A stretch of 64,000 nt of DNA from Porphyrobacter sp. (GCA_016125555.1 WGLN01000006.1:89644-153643); one strand, 5' to 3'. Counted from the stretch's first letter, positions 56,621-64,000 are shown. The notes: generated by a model from the sequence alone, not told the origin. Translations and numbers: made by a program.

Positions 56621-59129
56621 GCTGGCGGAGCGAAAGTCTGTCCGTCGGGGCAGGCGGGAATTGCCGAAGCCGCCGTTCGCCGAAGACGATCTGTCGCAGC
56701 TTCCCCGTGACTCCTTCGCCGCGCGGCGTCATGGTGAAGCCAACCGGGAGAATGTGTTGCGACCAGAATGGCTCAGGGCCACAGGCGCCATGGCGGAGCG
56801 GATTAGCGCCTTCGACTGGGGTGCGACGCCGCTTGGGCCGATGCGCGGCTGGCCGGCGCCGCTCACGCGCACGCTCAATCTCGTGCTCGAGAGCCCCCTG
56901 CCGATGGTGCTGATCTGGGGGCGCGAACTGGTGATGCTCCAGAACGATGCCTATCAGGCGATGATGGATGCGCCCGCGGGGGCGCTCGGCGGATCGTATC
57001 TCGAAGCCTGGGGGGCGATCCGCGAGATCGTGACCCCGCAGATCGAAGAGGCCTTTGCCGGCAAGGCGATCCGGGTCGAGCGGCAAGGGTTCGACGTCGC
57101 CCAGCCGGACGGCACGATGGTGCGCCGCTTCTTCGACTATTCCTTCAGCCCCGTGCGCGACGAGCATGGCGCAGTGGCGGGACTGTTGCATTCCGGCTTC
57201 GAGATCACCTTGCGAGAAAACGCCTTCAAGGCGCTCCGCACCAGCGAGGCACGGCTGCGGGCGGCAATCGATCATGTTCCTGCAGGGGTTGCGATTCTGG
57301 ACATTGCGGGGAACTTCGTCGTCGCGAACGAGGAGTATCGCCGCTTTCTGCCCGCAGGCACAATGCCTTCGCGCGATCCCGAGCATGGATCGCGGTGGCA
57401 GGCCTGGGACGAAGAGGGGCGCCTCGTCGACCCCGAGCGCTATCCGGGCGCGCGTGCGCTGCGCGGGGAGATGGCCACCGAAGGGATGGAGTTTCTCTAC
57501 ACCGGTGAGGACGGCCGCGAAATCTGGACCAGCGTCGCGACCGCTCCGATCAAGGACGCGCGGGGTCAGGTGACCGGCATGGCCTCGGTCATCACCGACA
57601 TCACCGAGCGCAAGCGCGACGCCGAGATGCTGGCGCGCAGCGAGAAACGCAGCGCCTTTCTCCTGAAGCTCAGCGATGCGCTCCGGCCGCTCACCGAAGC
57701 AGCCGCGATGCGTCGCACCGCCTGCACGATCCTCGGCGAACAGCTCGGCGCGGACTGGGTCTATTATGTCGACTATTCGCTCGAAGAGGGCTTTGGCGTG
57801 GTCGAACAGGACTTTGCCCTGCCCGGCCTCGCCGATCTTTCGGGCTGCTACCCCGAAAAGGCGTTCCGGACCACCTTCGAACACCTCGGCGAGGGGCAGA
57901 CCTGGGTGGTCCACGATGTCCGGAACGAAGAGCGGATCGCATCGCACGAGCGGGGCTACTATGCGCGTCGCAAGGTCATCTCGTGGATCGACGTGCCGCT
58001 GCTGAAGGGCGGCAAGCTCGAGGGCATCCTGTGCGTCGTTCAGGCGCGGCCGCGCAGATGGAGCGCGGAAGAGATCGCGATCGCCGAGGAAGCTGCTGAA
58101 CGCCTGTGGGCGACGGTGCGCCGCGCCCGTGCGGAGTCCGCCCTGCGCGAAAGCGAGCTGCGCATGAAGACGCTCATCGACGGCGTCCCGCAACTGATCT
58201 GGCGCGCGCAGGCGGGCGGACACTGGATCTGGGCGAGCCCGCAATGGGAACAATATACCGGCCTCTCAATCGCGGACAGCCTCGGGCGCGGGTGGATGGC
58301 GGCGATTCACGCCGAGGATCGCGAAGCGGTCGCGCACTGCTGGGCGGAAGCCGCACGCACCGGCGCGCTTGAGGTCGAGGCGCGGATTTGCCGCGCACCC
58401 ACCGGCGAGTGTCGGTGGTACAAGATCAGGGCCACACCGGTGAGAAACGCGCAAGGGGAGGTCGTCGAATGGCTCGGCACCTCGACCGACATCCACGATC
58501 TGCGCGAACTCCAGGCGCGCCAGAGCGTATTGGTGGCCGAGTTGCAGCACCGCACCCGCAACCTCATCACCGTGGTCCGGGCGATCGGGCGCCGCACGCT
58601 TCGCAAATCGGAATCGCTCGCGGATTTCGAGCAGCAGTTCGGTCACCGGCTCGCCGCCCTGTCGCGGGTCCAGGGGCTGCTTTCGAACCTTGCAGCGGGG
58701 GAGCGGCTCGCCTTCGACGAATTGCTGCGGTCGGAACTCTCCGCGGCTGCCGCTCCGGAGGACGTGGTCGCGCTCGACGGGCCAGAAGGCATCGAACTGC
58801 GCTCAGCATCGGTCCAGACCCTCGCGCTCGCGCTCCACGAGCTAGCCACCAACGCCACCAAGCACGGCGCGCTGGCCTCGCGGCGCGGGCGCCTCGCCGT
58901 GAGCTGGAAAGTCGCCGCGACCGACGACGAGCGGCGCTTGCACGTCGATTGGCGCGAGACGGGCGTCGCGATGGAGGGCCGCGGCGATCGGAACGCAAAG
59001 GGCGGTTACGGTCGCGAACTGATCGAGCGGGCGCTACCCTACCAGCTCGATGCACGCACGAGTTTCACCTTCGCAAGCGACGGTTTGCATTGCACCATCG
59101 ACATGCCGATCCCCGTGCCCAGGGGCTGA
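56613..59129 (+). CDS. Multi-PAS/GAF sensor histidine kinase of the HWE family
   Basis: 838 residues, no membrane helix, so cytoplasmic. In order: a PAS-like domain after the DWGATPLGPMRGWP motif (about 66-210), a second PAS (about 215-335), a GAF domain (about 345-500, TACTILGEQLGADWVYYV), a third PAS (about 510-630), and the HWE kinase core with phosphoacceptor His646 (LQHRTRNLITVV) and N box ALHELATNATKHGAL. HWE kinases often feed the general stress response. No response regulator is adjacent. It overlaps zntB by 8 bp and ends 24 bp from the PYP cluster, tail-to-tail. Confidence 0.88.
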   Translation: MTRLAERKSVRRGRRELPKPPFAEDDLSQLPRDSFAARRHGEANRENVLRPEWLRATGAMAERISAFDWGATPLGPMRGWPAPLTRTLNLVLESPLPMVLIWGRELVMLQNDAYQAMMDAPAGALGGSYLEAWGAIREIVTPQIEEAFAGKAIRVERQGFDVAQPDGTMVRRFFDYSFSPVRDEHGAVAGLLHSGFEITLRENAFKALRTSEARLRAAIDHVPAGVAILDIAGNFVVANEEYRRFLPAGTMPSRDPEHGSRWQAWDEEGRLVDPERYPGARALRGEMATEGMEFLYTGEDGREIWTSVATAPIKDARGQVTGMASVITDITERKRDAEMLARSEKRSAFLLKLSDALRPLTEAAAMRRTACTILGEQLGADWVYYVDYSLEEGFGVVEQDFALPGLADLSGCYPEKAFRTTFEHLGEGQTWVVHDVRNEERIASHERGYYARRKVISWIDVPLLKGGKLEGILCVVQARPRRWSAEEIAIAEEAAERLWATVRRARAESALRESELRMKTLIDGVPQLIWRAQAGGHWIWASPQWEQYTGLSIADSLGRGWMAAIHAEDREAVAHCWAEAARTGALEVEARICRAPTGECRWYKIRATPVRNAQGEVVEWLGTSTDIHDLRELQARQSVLVAELQHRTRNLITVVRAIGRRTLRKSESLADFEQQFGHRLAALSRVQGLLSNLAAGERLAFDELLRSELSAAAAPEDVVALDGPEGIELRSASVQTLALALHELATNATKHGALASRRGRLAVSWKVAATDDERRLHVDWRETGVAMEGRGDRNAKGGYGRELIERALPYQLDARTSFTFASDGLHCTIDMPIPVPRG

Positions 59130-59153
59130 TCGGTGCGCGCTTCTTCCCGGGCG

Positions 59154-60038
59154 TCAGAACAACGGCACGAGCAACTGTGCGGATGCGGCAGGTTTGGGCT
59201 GCGGCGGGGCTGGAACGAGACGTTCGGCGCTAACCTGCGCGGAACCTCGGGTTGCGCCGCGCTGCGCCTTTTCGCTGAACACCCGGATGCGCGACAGCAC
59301 GGCGCGTTCCGCCGGGCCGGCCCTGCGTGCCTCGCGCGCCACGGCTTCGCGCATGGCGGGCGGCATCGCCACCTCGTCGACGGCGAGATCGATCATCTCC
59401 GCGATCGCGGTCCGCGGATCGGTGGCACCCGCATCGCGCAGGTAGATCGTCTGGCGGCAGGTCATGGCGAGCAGCAGGTCGCAGACCAGGCCCGTGTCGT
59501 GCTGCCCGCTGCGGTAGGACAGCCGGGCGCCTCCCTGCACGGGGCTCAGGCGCTGCGCGAGTTGAACGAGTTCGCGCTCGATCTCGGCGCCGGTGAACAC
59601 GCGCAGCGCCGCCAGCGGATCGGCAGCCGCACCCGGCACGGCCAGCAGCGCTCCGGGCCGCTGTGCGAGAGCCGCTGGAAGCCGCGCGAGATGCAGCGTG
59701 CATCCCCCTTCAGCCGCGGTAAACGCGATCTGCGCTCCGCCCTGCCCCTGAGTTTCGCTGACATTGCTCCGCAGAACCGCGCAGCCCGCGGTCGACAGGG
59801 GCAGAACAGTGAAGCCGCCGATCGCACAGGCGACGAGATCGATCACCGCCGCGAATCCGCCTTGTGCGGAACACAGCACCCCGCCCGGCTCCAGACCGCC
59901 TTCGCGCAGCGCGATGCGGCGGGCATGGGCCGAGGTCCAGATATTGCCCGCCGAGAGGATCGTCTCCCCTGCCGCGTCCACCGTCTGGAGCACCGGCGTG
60001 CCGCTGCCCTTCAGCAGCGCCTTGAACAGCGCCCTCAC
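59154..60038 (-). CDS. AMP-ligase-like protein, candidate p-coumarate activating factor
   Basis: 294 residues, well short of normal acyl-CoA ligases (390-550). The N-terminal part (about 38-85) resembles the start of such ligases (LREGGLEPGGVLCSA, AIGGFTVLPLS) and a later block (SYRSGQHDTGLVCDLLL, residues 174-190, then TIYLRD) resembles their substrate region. The ATP loop (SGTTGxPK) is absent and so is the C-terminal lid. The protein ends in a Pro/Ala/Gln tail. The GTG start shares bases with the lyase stop. In other PYP operons a p-coumarate CoA ligase is in this place; whether this one can activate the chromophore is open. Confidence 0.65.
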   Translation of the reverse strand: MRALFKALLKGSGTPVLQTVDAAGETILSAGNIWTSAHARRIALREGGLEPGGVLCSAQGGFAAVIDLVACAIGGFTVLPLSTAGCAVLRSNVSETQGQGGAQIAFTAAEGGCTLHLARLPAALAQRPGALLAVPGAAADPLAALRVFTGAEIERELVQLAQRLSPVQGGARLSYRSGQHDTGLVCDLLLAMTCRQTIYLRDAGATDPRTAIAEMIDLAVDEVAMPPAMREAVAREARRAGPAERAVLSRIRVFSEKAQRGATRGSAQVSAERLVPAPPQPKPAASAQLLVPLF

Positions 60039-61474
60039 GCGGCGGCCACCGCGTAGGCGGGCCAGGCGGCAAGCGACAGTGCTTCGGGAAGCGCGCCGGC
60101 GTGGCGCAGCAGCGCTCCGCGTTCCGCGATGAAGGCGGCACCACGGGTCAGCTCGCGGGCGATCTCGATGCGCTCGCCGAGGTTGAGCAGCGCGGCCATG
60201 CTGCCGGGCACGATGTCCTGGTTGTAGCTCTCCGCCGGGGTGGTCATATTGCGCGCCGCGACGCCGCCGGCGCGCAGCGATTGTTCGAGCGCGTTGACCA
60301 GCTGGTGGATGCCTTTGACATGGTCGCCGCGGGTCGCCTCGAGGTTCCGGGGAAGCCCCCCGCTCTGGGCAGGATCGACCAGCAGGAAGGTCTGCCGGTT
60401 CAGCACCTCGGCGCACTTGCACACCACGTCGAGCAGCTGGTCGGCGGCGGTGGCGAGCCCGGCGGTGTAGAACAGCCCGCCATGGGCAATGGCGATCGGC
60501 TCTGCCGCGTGATCGATGATCGGATTGTCCGAGACCGACAGCGCCTCGGCGACGATGCGCTCGGCGGCGAAGTGCAGTTGGGCGAGCGCGTTGCCGAAGA
60601 CCTGCGGTGTGCAGCGGATCGAATATCGCGGCTGCGGCGGGGCGTCCTGGTGGAGCGTCGCAATCTGCGCCGGGTTCCGCGCGAGAAAGGCCTCCCGCGC
60701 CCGGGCGATCCTTGCGCCCGCCTCGCGATTGCGGTGATGCGCCGGATTGATGGCGAGTGTCCCGCCCGCACAGAACTCGTCGTCGAGCCCGAGCGCAAGG
60801 CTGGCAAGCGCGGTCACCCGGCAGGCCGCGGCATGCAGCGCAAGCGTCTCGGCGAACAGCTCGACCGCCAGCGCGCTCATCATCGCGTTGGTGTTGACGA
60901 GACCCAGCACGTCGCGCGGGCCCTTGGCACCCGCGGCGCGGATCACTGGAGCGATGGCATGGGCCATCGGCACCAGATCGCCGCTCGCCCCGAGGCTGCC
61001 GTAACGCGGCACCGGAGGGAGCGCGGCGGCGTTGGAGAGTGCGATCAGCCCCGCGATGGTCTCGGGGTGGACCGCGGAATGGCCCTGCAGCGCCTTGCGC
61101 GCCTGGATGCGCAAGGCGCGGCGCACCACCCGCGCGGGCAGGGGATCTCCCACGCCGACATGCAGATAGCCGAGCAGCTCCTCCTGCTGGCGCCGCCAGT
61201 CGGCAGGATCGCGGGCGTCCTCGATATCGGCGCCGTAATAGGTGTGGATGCCATAGATGCGCCGGTCCGGGTGCTGCGCCATGAAGGCCGTCAGCGCCGC
61301 GAAGGAGGCCTGCGCCCGGTCGAGCTCGGCCTGGGTGGCTGCGAAATGCACCTGGCGCTCCCCGAGTGCATGGAGCTCCGCCATTCCCGCAAAGCCGGCC
61401 AAACCCGCGTCGGCCGCTTCGCAAGGCTCCAGCTGCCGGGACAGCTCCGCCAATCGCTGTGCTGCACCGCTCAT
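60035..61474 (-). CDS. MIO-type aromatic amino acid lyase, probable tyrosine ammonia-lyase
   Basis: 479 residues. The Ala-Ser-Gly that makes the MIO cofactor is at 163-165 (GSLGASGDLVPMAH), the active-site tyrosine region reads IYGIHTYYG (73-81), and RYSIRCTPQV, SVSDNPII and NQDIVP are the other conserved blocks. The substrate-selecting pair, His-Leu in characterised tyrosine lyases and Phe-Leu in phenylalanine lyases, is Tyr103-Leu104 here. Beside pyp it most likely supplies p-coumarate for the chromophore; a histidine lyase is less likely because no hut genes are near. It overlaps the genes on both sides by 4 bp. Confidence 0.87.
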   Translation of the reverse strand: MSGAAQRLAELSRQLEPCEAADAGLAGFAGMAELHALGERQVHFAATQAELDRAQASFAALTAFMAQHPDRRIYGIHTYYGADIEDARDPADWRRQQEELLGYLHVGVGDPLPARVVRRALRIQARKALQGHSAVHPETIAGLIALSNAAALPPVPRYGSLGASGDLVPMAHAIAPVIRAAGAKGPRDVLGLVNTNAMMSALAVELFAETLALHAAACRVTALASLALGLDDEFCAGGTLAINPAHHRNREAGARIARAREAFLARNPAQIATLHQDAPPQPRYSIRCTPQVFGNALAQLHFAAERIVAEALSVSDNPIIDHAAEPIAIAHGGLFYTAGLATAADQLLDVVCKCAEVLNRQTFLLVDPAQSGGLPRNLEATRGDHVKGIHQLVNALEQSLRAGGVAARNMTTPAESYNQDIVPGSMAALLNLGERIEIARELTRGAAFIAERGALLRHAGALPEALSLAAWPAYAVAAA

Positions 61475-62907
61475 GATCCGATCATCCCTTCGATGTTGAG
61501 AACCATCACCAGCTCTCCGCCGTTGTTGAGCACGCCCGCGATGCGCTGGCCGCCGGCATCGAAGGGCAGCGGCTTGACCCGTCCGCGGCAGATGCCGTGA
61601 ATCTCGCTGACCTTGAGCGCCAGCTTGCCCGTCTCGCCGAGGTCGGCGAAGACCACCAGGTTTTGCGCGTAATCCGCCTGCGCGCCGAACACGGACTTGG
61701 CGGTGTCGAGCAGCGAATAGAAATCGCCGTTGGCGGTGAACAGCGCCTGCGAGGCGGATTCCAGCTTGGCGTCGTCGACCAGCGAGATGAAGCTGACGAA
61801 CTGCGCCGGGATCGCCAGGGTCGAGCAATCGTGGCCGTTGAAGACCGAGAAACTCAGGTATTCGGCATTGCTGTTGAGCATGAAGTTGGATTCGATCACC
61901 AACTCGCTGCCGACACCCGGTTCCTGCGAATGGCGCACGAACAGCCCCGGGGCGAGCTCTTCGCTGGCGGCTGCGAAGCGACTGCTGCCCATGCCGTCGT
62001 CCCTGAGGAAAAAGCTCAGCCTGCGGTCGTTGCGCTCCATGCGCCAGGTCAGCGTGACATGGGCGCTCTTGCCGTTCACCTCGCGCTCGGCGGGGCTGCG
62101 CTCGATCGATTCGTCGAAAAGGTGCACCAGCCATTGCCGGATCACGCGGAAGAACAGGTCGGAGACATCGGGCGGGATGAGTTCCGAGCCGTCGGAGTTC
62201 TCCATCTTGAGCAGCGCGGTGACGCCCGATGTGGCGAGCCGCTCGACGAGTTCCGCCTCCAGCGCGGCGTGGACATCGTTGAGCTCGATGCCGACGCTGC
62301 GGTCGACGCATTCGATCGAGCGGGCGATCGCCTTGTCGAGCTTCTCGATGACCTCGCGGTCGGCGATGTGGCTGGCGAGCACCTCGCGGATGGCGTGGAA
62401 CTCCTGGAGCACCTGGTCGGCGCCGCGACCGGCCGAGGCGGTGATGCGCATCAGGCGCTTCGCCATGTGGGGGATGCGATCGACCGTGCCGAAAGGATCG
62501 GCGGCCAGCTTGAGCGTCCAGAACAGCTCCTTGCAGGTCTGCTGCGCCTCGAGCTTCTCGGCGATCTTGGAGAGCATCGAGCCGAGCGCCATGGTCATGG
62601 TGTCGGCCGCGCCCTTGAGGATGGTCTGGTACTGCATCTGGTCGTTGCAGCGCGACCATTCGTAACGGGTCGCGAGCCAGGTCAGCGGGATGTGTTTTTC
62701 CGCCTCGCTCTCGTCGCCCTCGAAGGTGAGATCGTCGAGCGCGGCGCAGATGCGTTCGCAGCGCGCGCGGTATTCTTCGGTCAGCTCGGCGAGCATCTCG
62801 GGCGTGAGGTCGGGCGTGAGCGCGACGACGTTCATCGCGCCTTGCACCTCGGCAGGGTCGAGCAGCGCGTGGCGCAGCGCCTGCACCTTGGAAACAGCGG
62901 CGTCCAT
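61471..62907 (-). CDS. CheA-like pseudokinase with CheW-like C-terminal domain
   Basis: 478 residues. No HPt motif is visible in the first 250 residues, which are helical. Residues 258-307 align by eye with the CheA ATPase: WLVHLFDESIERSPAERE takes the place of the N box (LVHLVRNSLDHGIE), with Glu266 where the ATP-binding Asn belongs, and DDGMG at 303-307 resembles the G1 box. After GVGSELVIES the usual ATP lid is missing. Residues about 350-478 look like a CheW/P5 domain (STLAIPAQFVSFISL to NNGGELVMVLNIEG). It therefore looks like a scaffold or adaptor without kinase activity. The ATG at 62907 has GGGGAG upstream. Confidence 0.72.
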   Translation of the reverse strand: MDAAVSKVQALRHALLDPAEVQGAMNVVALTPDLTPEMLAELTEEYRARCERICAALDDLTFEGDESEAEKHIPLTWLATRYEWSRCNDQMQYQTILKGAADTMTMALGSMLSKIAEKLEAQQTCKELFWTLKLAADPFGTVDRIPHMAKRLMRITASAGRGADQVLQEFHAIREVLASHIADREVIEKLDKAIARSIECVDRSVGIELNDVHAALEAELVERLATSGVTALLKMENSDGSELIPPDVSDLFFRVIRQWLVHLFDESIERSPAEREVNGKSAHVTLTWRMERNDRRLSFFLRDDGMGSSRFAAASEELAPGLFVRHSQEPGVGSELVIESNFMLNSNAEYLSFSVFNGHDCSTLAIPAQFVSFISLVDDAKLESASQALFTANGDFYSLLDTAKSVFGAQADYAQNLVVFADLGETGKLALKVSEIHGICRGRVKPLPFDAGGQRIAGVLNNGGELVMVLNIEGMIGS

Positions 62908-62937
62908 GATTCTCCCCGGTTCGGCAAGAGGGGGGTG

Positions 62938-62965
62938 GAGGAGCCGTCCGCGCGGGCGGCCCCTC
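62938..62965 (-). promoter_or_regulatory. Intercistronic hairpin between pyp and the CheA-like gene
   Basis: A 12-bp stem (one mismatch, one G-T pair) around a 4-nt loop, 13 bp after the pyp stop. No U-tract follows, so it is more likely a 3' stabilising structure or partial attenuator that keeps pyp mRNA above the downstream genes. Confidence 0.55.
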
Positions 62966-62978
62966 TCCTGCGGCAGAC

Positions 62979-63347
62979 TTACTTCTTCTTCACGAACACC
63001 CAGTTCGAGCCCGAGGCCTTGTCGCGCTTGAGGTGGATGGCGACGTTGGTGGGACGCAGCTTGTAGGTGAAGGTGTAGTTGAACTCGGCGTCGAGCTCGC
63101 CCGCCGCCACGCCCGACTGGAAGCGGCCGAAGAACAGCTTGTTGTTGGTGCAGGGGGCGATCTCGGTGAAGAAGTTGCGACCCTCGGCTGCCGCCGGGGT
63201 CACGCCGGCGAGGTCGGCCTCGTACTTGTTGTAGAGCTCGATCTTGCCCTCGTCGTCGACCTTCACGATGCCGAAATCGGCAAGGTCGGCATGTTCGCGC
63301 GACAGGGTCGCGAGGCTGGAATCGATTTCGGCGGTAATGAACGACAT
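62979..63347 (-). CDS. pyp: Photoactive yellow protein
   Basis: 122-residue PAS-fold blue-light receptor; the chromophore p-coumarate is bound as a thioester to cysteine. Against Halorhodospira PYP, the chromophore cysteine is Cys66 (IAPCTNN; Cys69), and Tyr39 and Glu43 match Tyr42 and Glu46, which hydrogen-bond the chromophore. Phe93 and Tyr95 match Phe96 and Tyr98. Thr50, Arg52 and Met100 become Ala47, Val49 and Leu97. NFFTEIAPCTNNKLFFGRF and the C-terminal WVFVKKK confirm the family. The ATG at 63347 has GAGGAGG upstream. It is the first gene of a run with a CheA-like protein, a lyase and a ligase-like protein. Confidence 0.95.
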   Translation of the reverse strand: MSFITAEIDSSLATLSREHADLADFGIVKVDDEGKIELYNKYEADLAGVTPAAAEGRNFFTEIAPCTNNKLFFGRFQSGVAAGELDAEFNYTFTYKLRPTNVAIHLKRDKASGSNWVFVKKK

Positions 63348-63693
63348 GGTATTCCTCCTCTGGATGGGTGTTCAACTCGGGTGGTGGGGGACTTCAGAAA
63401 TCCGCCATCTGCCGCGCGGGCGAAGGGGCGCGTTCGGGTTTGGCGGGTCATGCGCTCGTGCACGCTCCTTTCGCTGAACCCTGACGGTTCATGGGGACGT
63501 GTTACCCCGCGCACGTTAAGTCGGCGGCGACGCGCCCTTGGGTGGAAATACGAGCGTCGGGCCGGGCCGCGCGTCAGACTTTGCCAAGAAATGGGGCGCA
63601 TGCGCCGAGCGCCTTCGCGCCAGCCGGACGCCGCCCGCGGCTAGGCACCGCGGGGAGCCGGAGACGCTCTGGCCGCTCAGGCCCGGTCGGCGT
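63348..63693 (-). other. Intergenic region upstream of pyp
   Basis: 346 bp between the chemoreceptor stop and the pyp ATG; it should contain the pyp promoter. I see two inverted repeats (63475-63491 and ACGTG-N10-CACGT at 63497-63516), a stem CCCGCGG/CCGCGGG at 63634-63654 that may end the chemoreceptor transcript, and no convincing -35/-10 pair or gene. Confidence 0.6.
63475..63491. promoter_or_regulatory. Inverted repeat, possible operator for the pyp run
   Basis: TGAACC, five bases, GGTTCA: a perfect 6-bp dyad about 130 bp upstream of pyp. Size and spacing fit a dimeric regulator site. No known regulator is assigned. Confidence 0.4.
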
Positions 63694-64000
63694 TCAGAAC
63701 TCGCTCCAGTCGTCCTCGTCGGTTGCGGCGAGGGGCTGGGGTTTGCGCGCGAGGTTGCCGGTGACGGGGGCGGCGACGGGGCGGCGCGGGGCGGCGGGTT
63801 TGCGCGGCGGTGCCGGGCGCGGCGGTGCGGCCGGGGCGGCGAGCGCGTGGGCGCCCGTCCCGGCGGCGGCCTCGCCGACCCGGAACTGCGCGACCAGCTC
63901 GCCGAGGCGCTGCGCCTCGCTCGACAGGCTGCGCGTCGCGGCGGTCGACTGCTCGACCATCGCCGCGTTCTGCTGGGTCATGCGGTCGATCGTGCCGACC
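63694..64000 (-). CDS. Methyl-accepting chemotaxis protein (C-terminal part; start outside window)
   Basis: Only the last 101 codons are in the window. The sequence VGTIDRMTQQNAAMVEQSTA is the typical end of the MCP signalling bundle, followed by LSSEAQRLGELVAQFRV and a Pro/Ala/Arg-rich tail that ends ATDEDDWSEF. The tail ends in an acidic WSEF rather than a classical NWxTF pentapeptide, though it is similar in form and could tether a methyltransferase. Sensor domain and full length cannot be seen. It lies upstream of pyp in the same orientation. Confidence 0.88.
   Translation of the reverse strand, partial: VGTIDRMTQQNAAMVEQSTAATRSLSSEAQRLGELVAQFRVGEAAAGTGAHALAAPAAPPRPAPPRKPAAPRRPVAAPVTGNLARKPQPLAATDEDDWSEF

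Noticed and set aside
60101..61600. Long plus-strand open frame across the lyase gene
   Set aside because: Antisense shadow; the opposite strand carries an intact MIO lyase with all motifs.
63263..63601. Minus-strand open frame covering the pyp upstream region
   Set aside because: It reads through the pyp start in another frame, has an Arg/Pro-rich composition typical of GC-rich shadow coding, and no ribosome site or family match.

Overview
The window is about 67-68% GC, densely coded, and typical of a Sphingomonadales alphaproteobacterium, most likely an Erythrobacter/Porphyrobacter-type member of the Erythrobacteraceae. Pointers are a ChpT phosphotransferase of the CtrA phosphorelay, an ATP12-type F1-ATPase chaperone, the alphaproteobacterial TIGR02186 membrane family, a TorF-like porin, a DUF3297 protein and an alphaproteobacterial class A RNase P RNA. 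I saw no insertion sequence, prophage, CRISPR array or rRNA. The genus is inference; the window holds no 16S.

Layout. 1-9300: gatCA, an FKBP isomerase, rpsU, crcB, a pseudouridine synthase/HAD/ATP12 run, and a complete Mla-type lipid ABC transporter (mlaE-F-D plus lipoprotein). 9391-19400: valS, a response regulator tail-to-tail with a 7TM-DISM histidine kinase, queE, a HerA-like ATPase, and a TauE exporter coupled to TIGR02186. 19486-24600: an NfrB-like glycosyltransferase broken by an 11-bp tandem duplication, its outer-membrane partner, glyoxalase I, a SIMPL protein and a porin with a structured leader. 24769-31300: phosphoesterase, ugd, rnpB, AmpD-like amidase, chpT, an M67 peptidase, rluD-like and rpoH. 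31339-44300: mtgA, a CDF transporter, an ECF sigma/anti-sigma/fasciclin set, clpPX, an amidase, a trigger factor with a long Lys/Ala/Pro tail, tRNA-Leu, der and membrane proteins. 44331-59129: bfd-bfr iron storage with a Fur-like site, DUF418, two SPOR proteins around an orphan ParA, pyrB with a non-catalytic dihydroorotase homologue, sppA, tRNA-Val, a ZntB/CorA transporter and a multi-PAS HWE kinase.

The most interesting part is 59154-64000 on the minus strand. In transcription order it holds the end of a methyl-accepting chemotaxis protein, then a photoactive yellow protein (PYP, blue-light receptor), a CheA-like protein that keeps the CheW-like domain but has lost ATP-binding and HPt residues, an MIO-type aromatic amino acid lyase (probable source of the p-coumarate chromophore) and a short AMP-ligase-like protein (probable chromophore activation, but without the usual ATP loop). 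The last three genes overlap by 4 bp each, so receptor, putative signal partner and chromophore supply look like one unit. The layout suggests a PYP-based light input into a chemosensory array through a pseudokinase adaptor.
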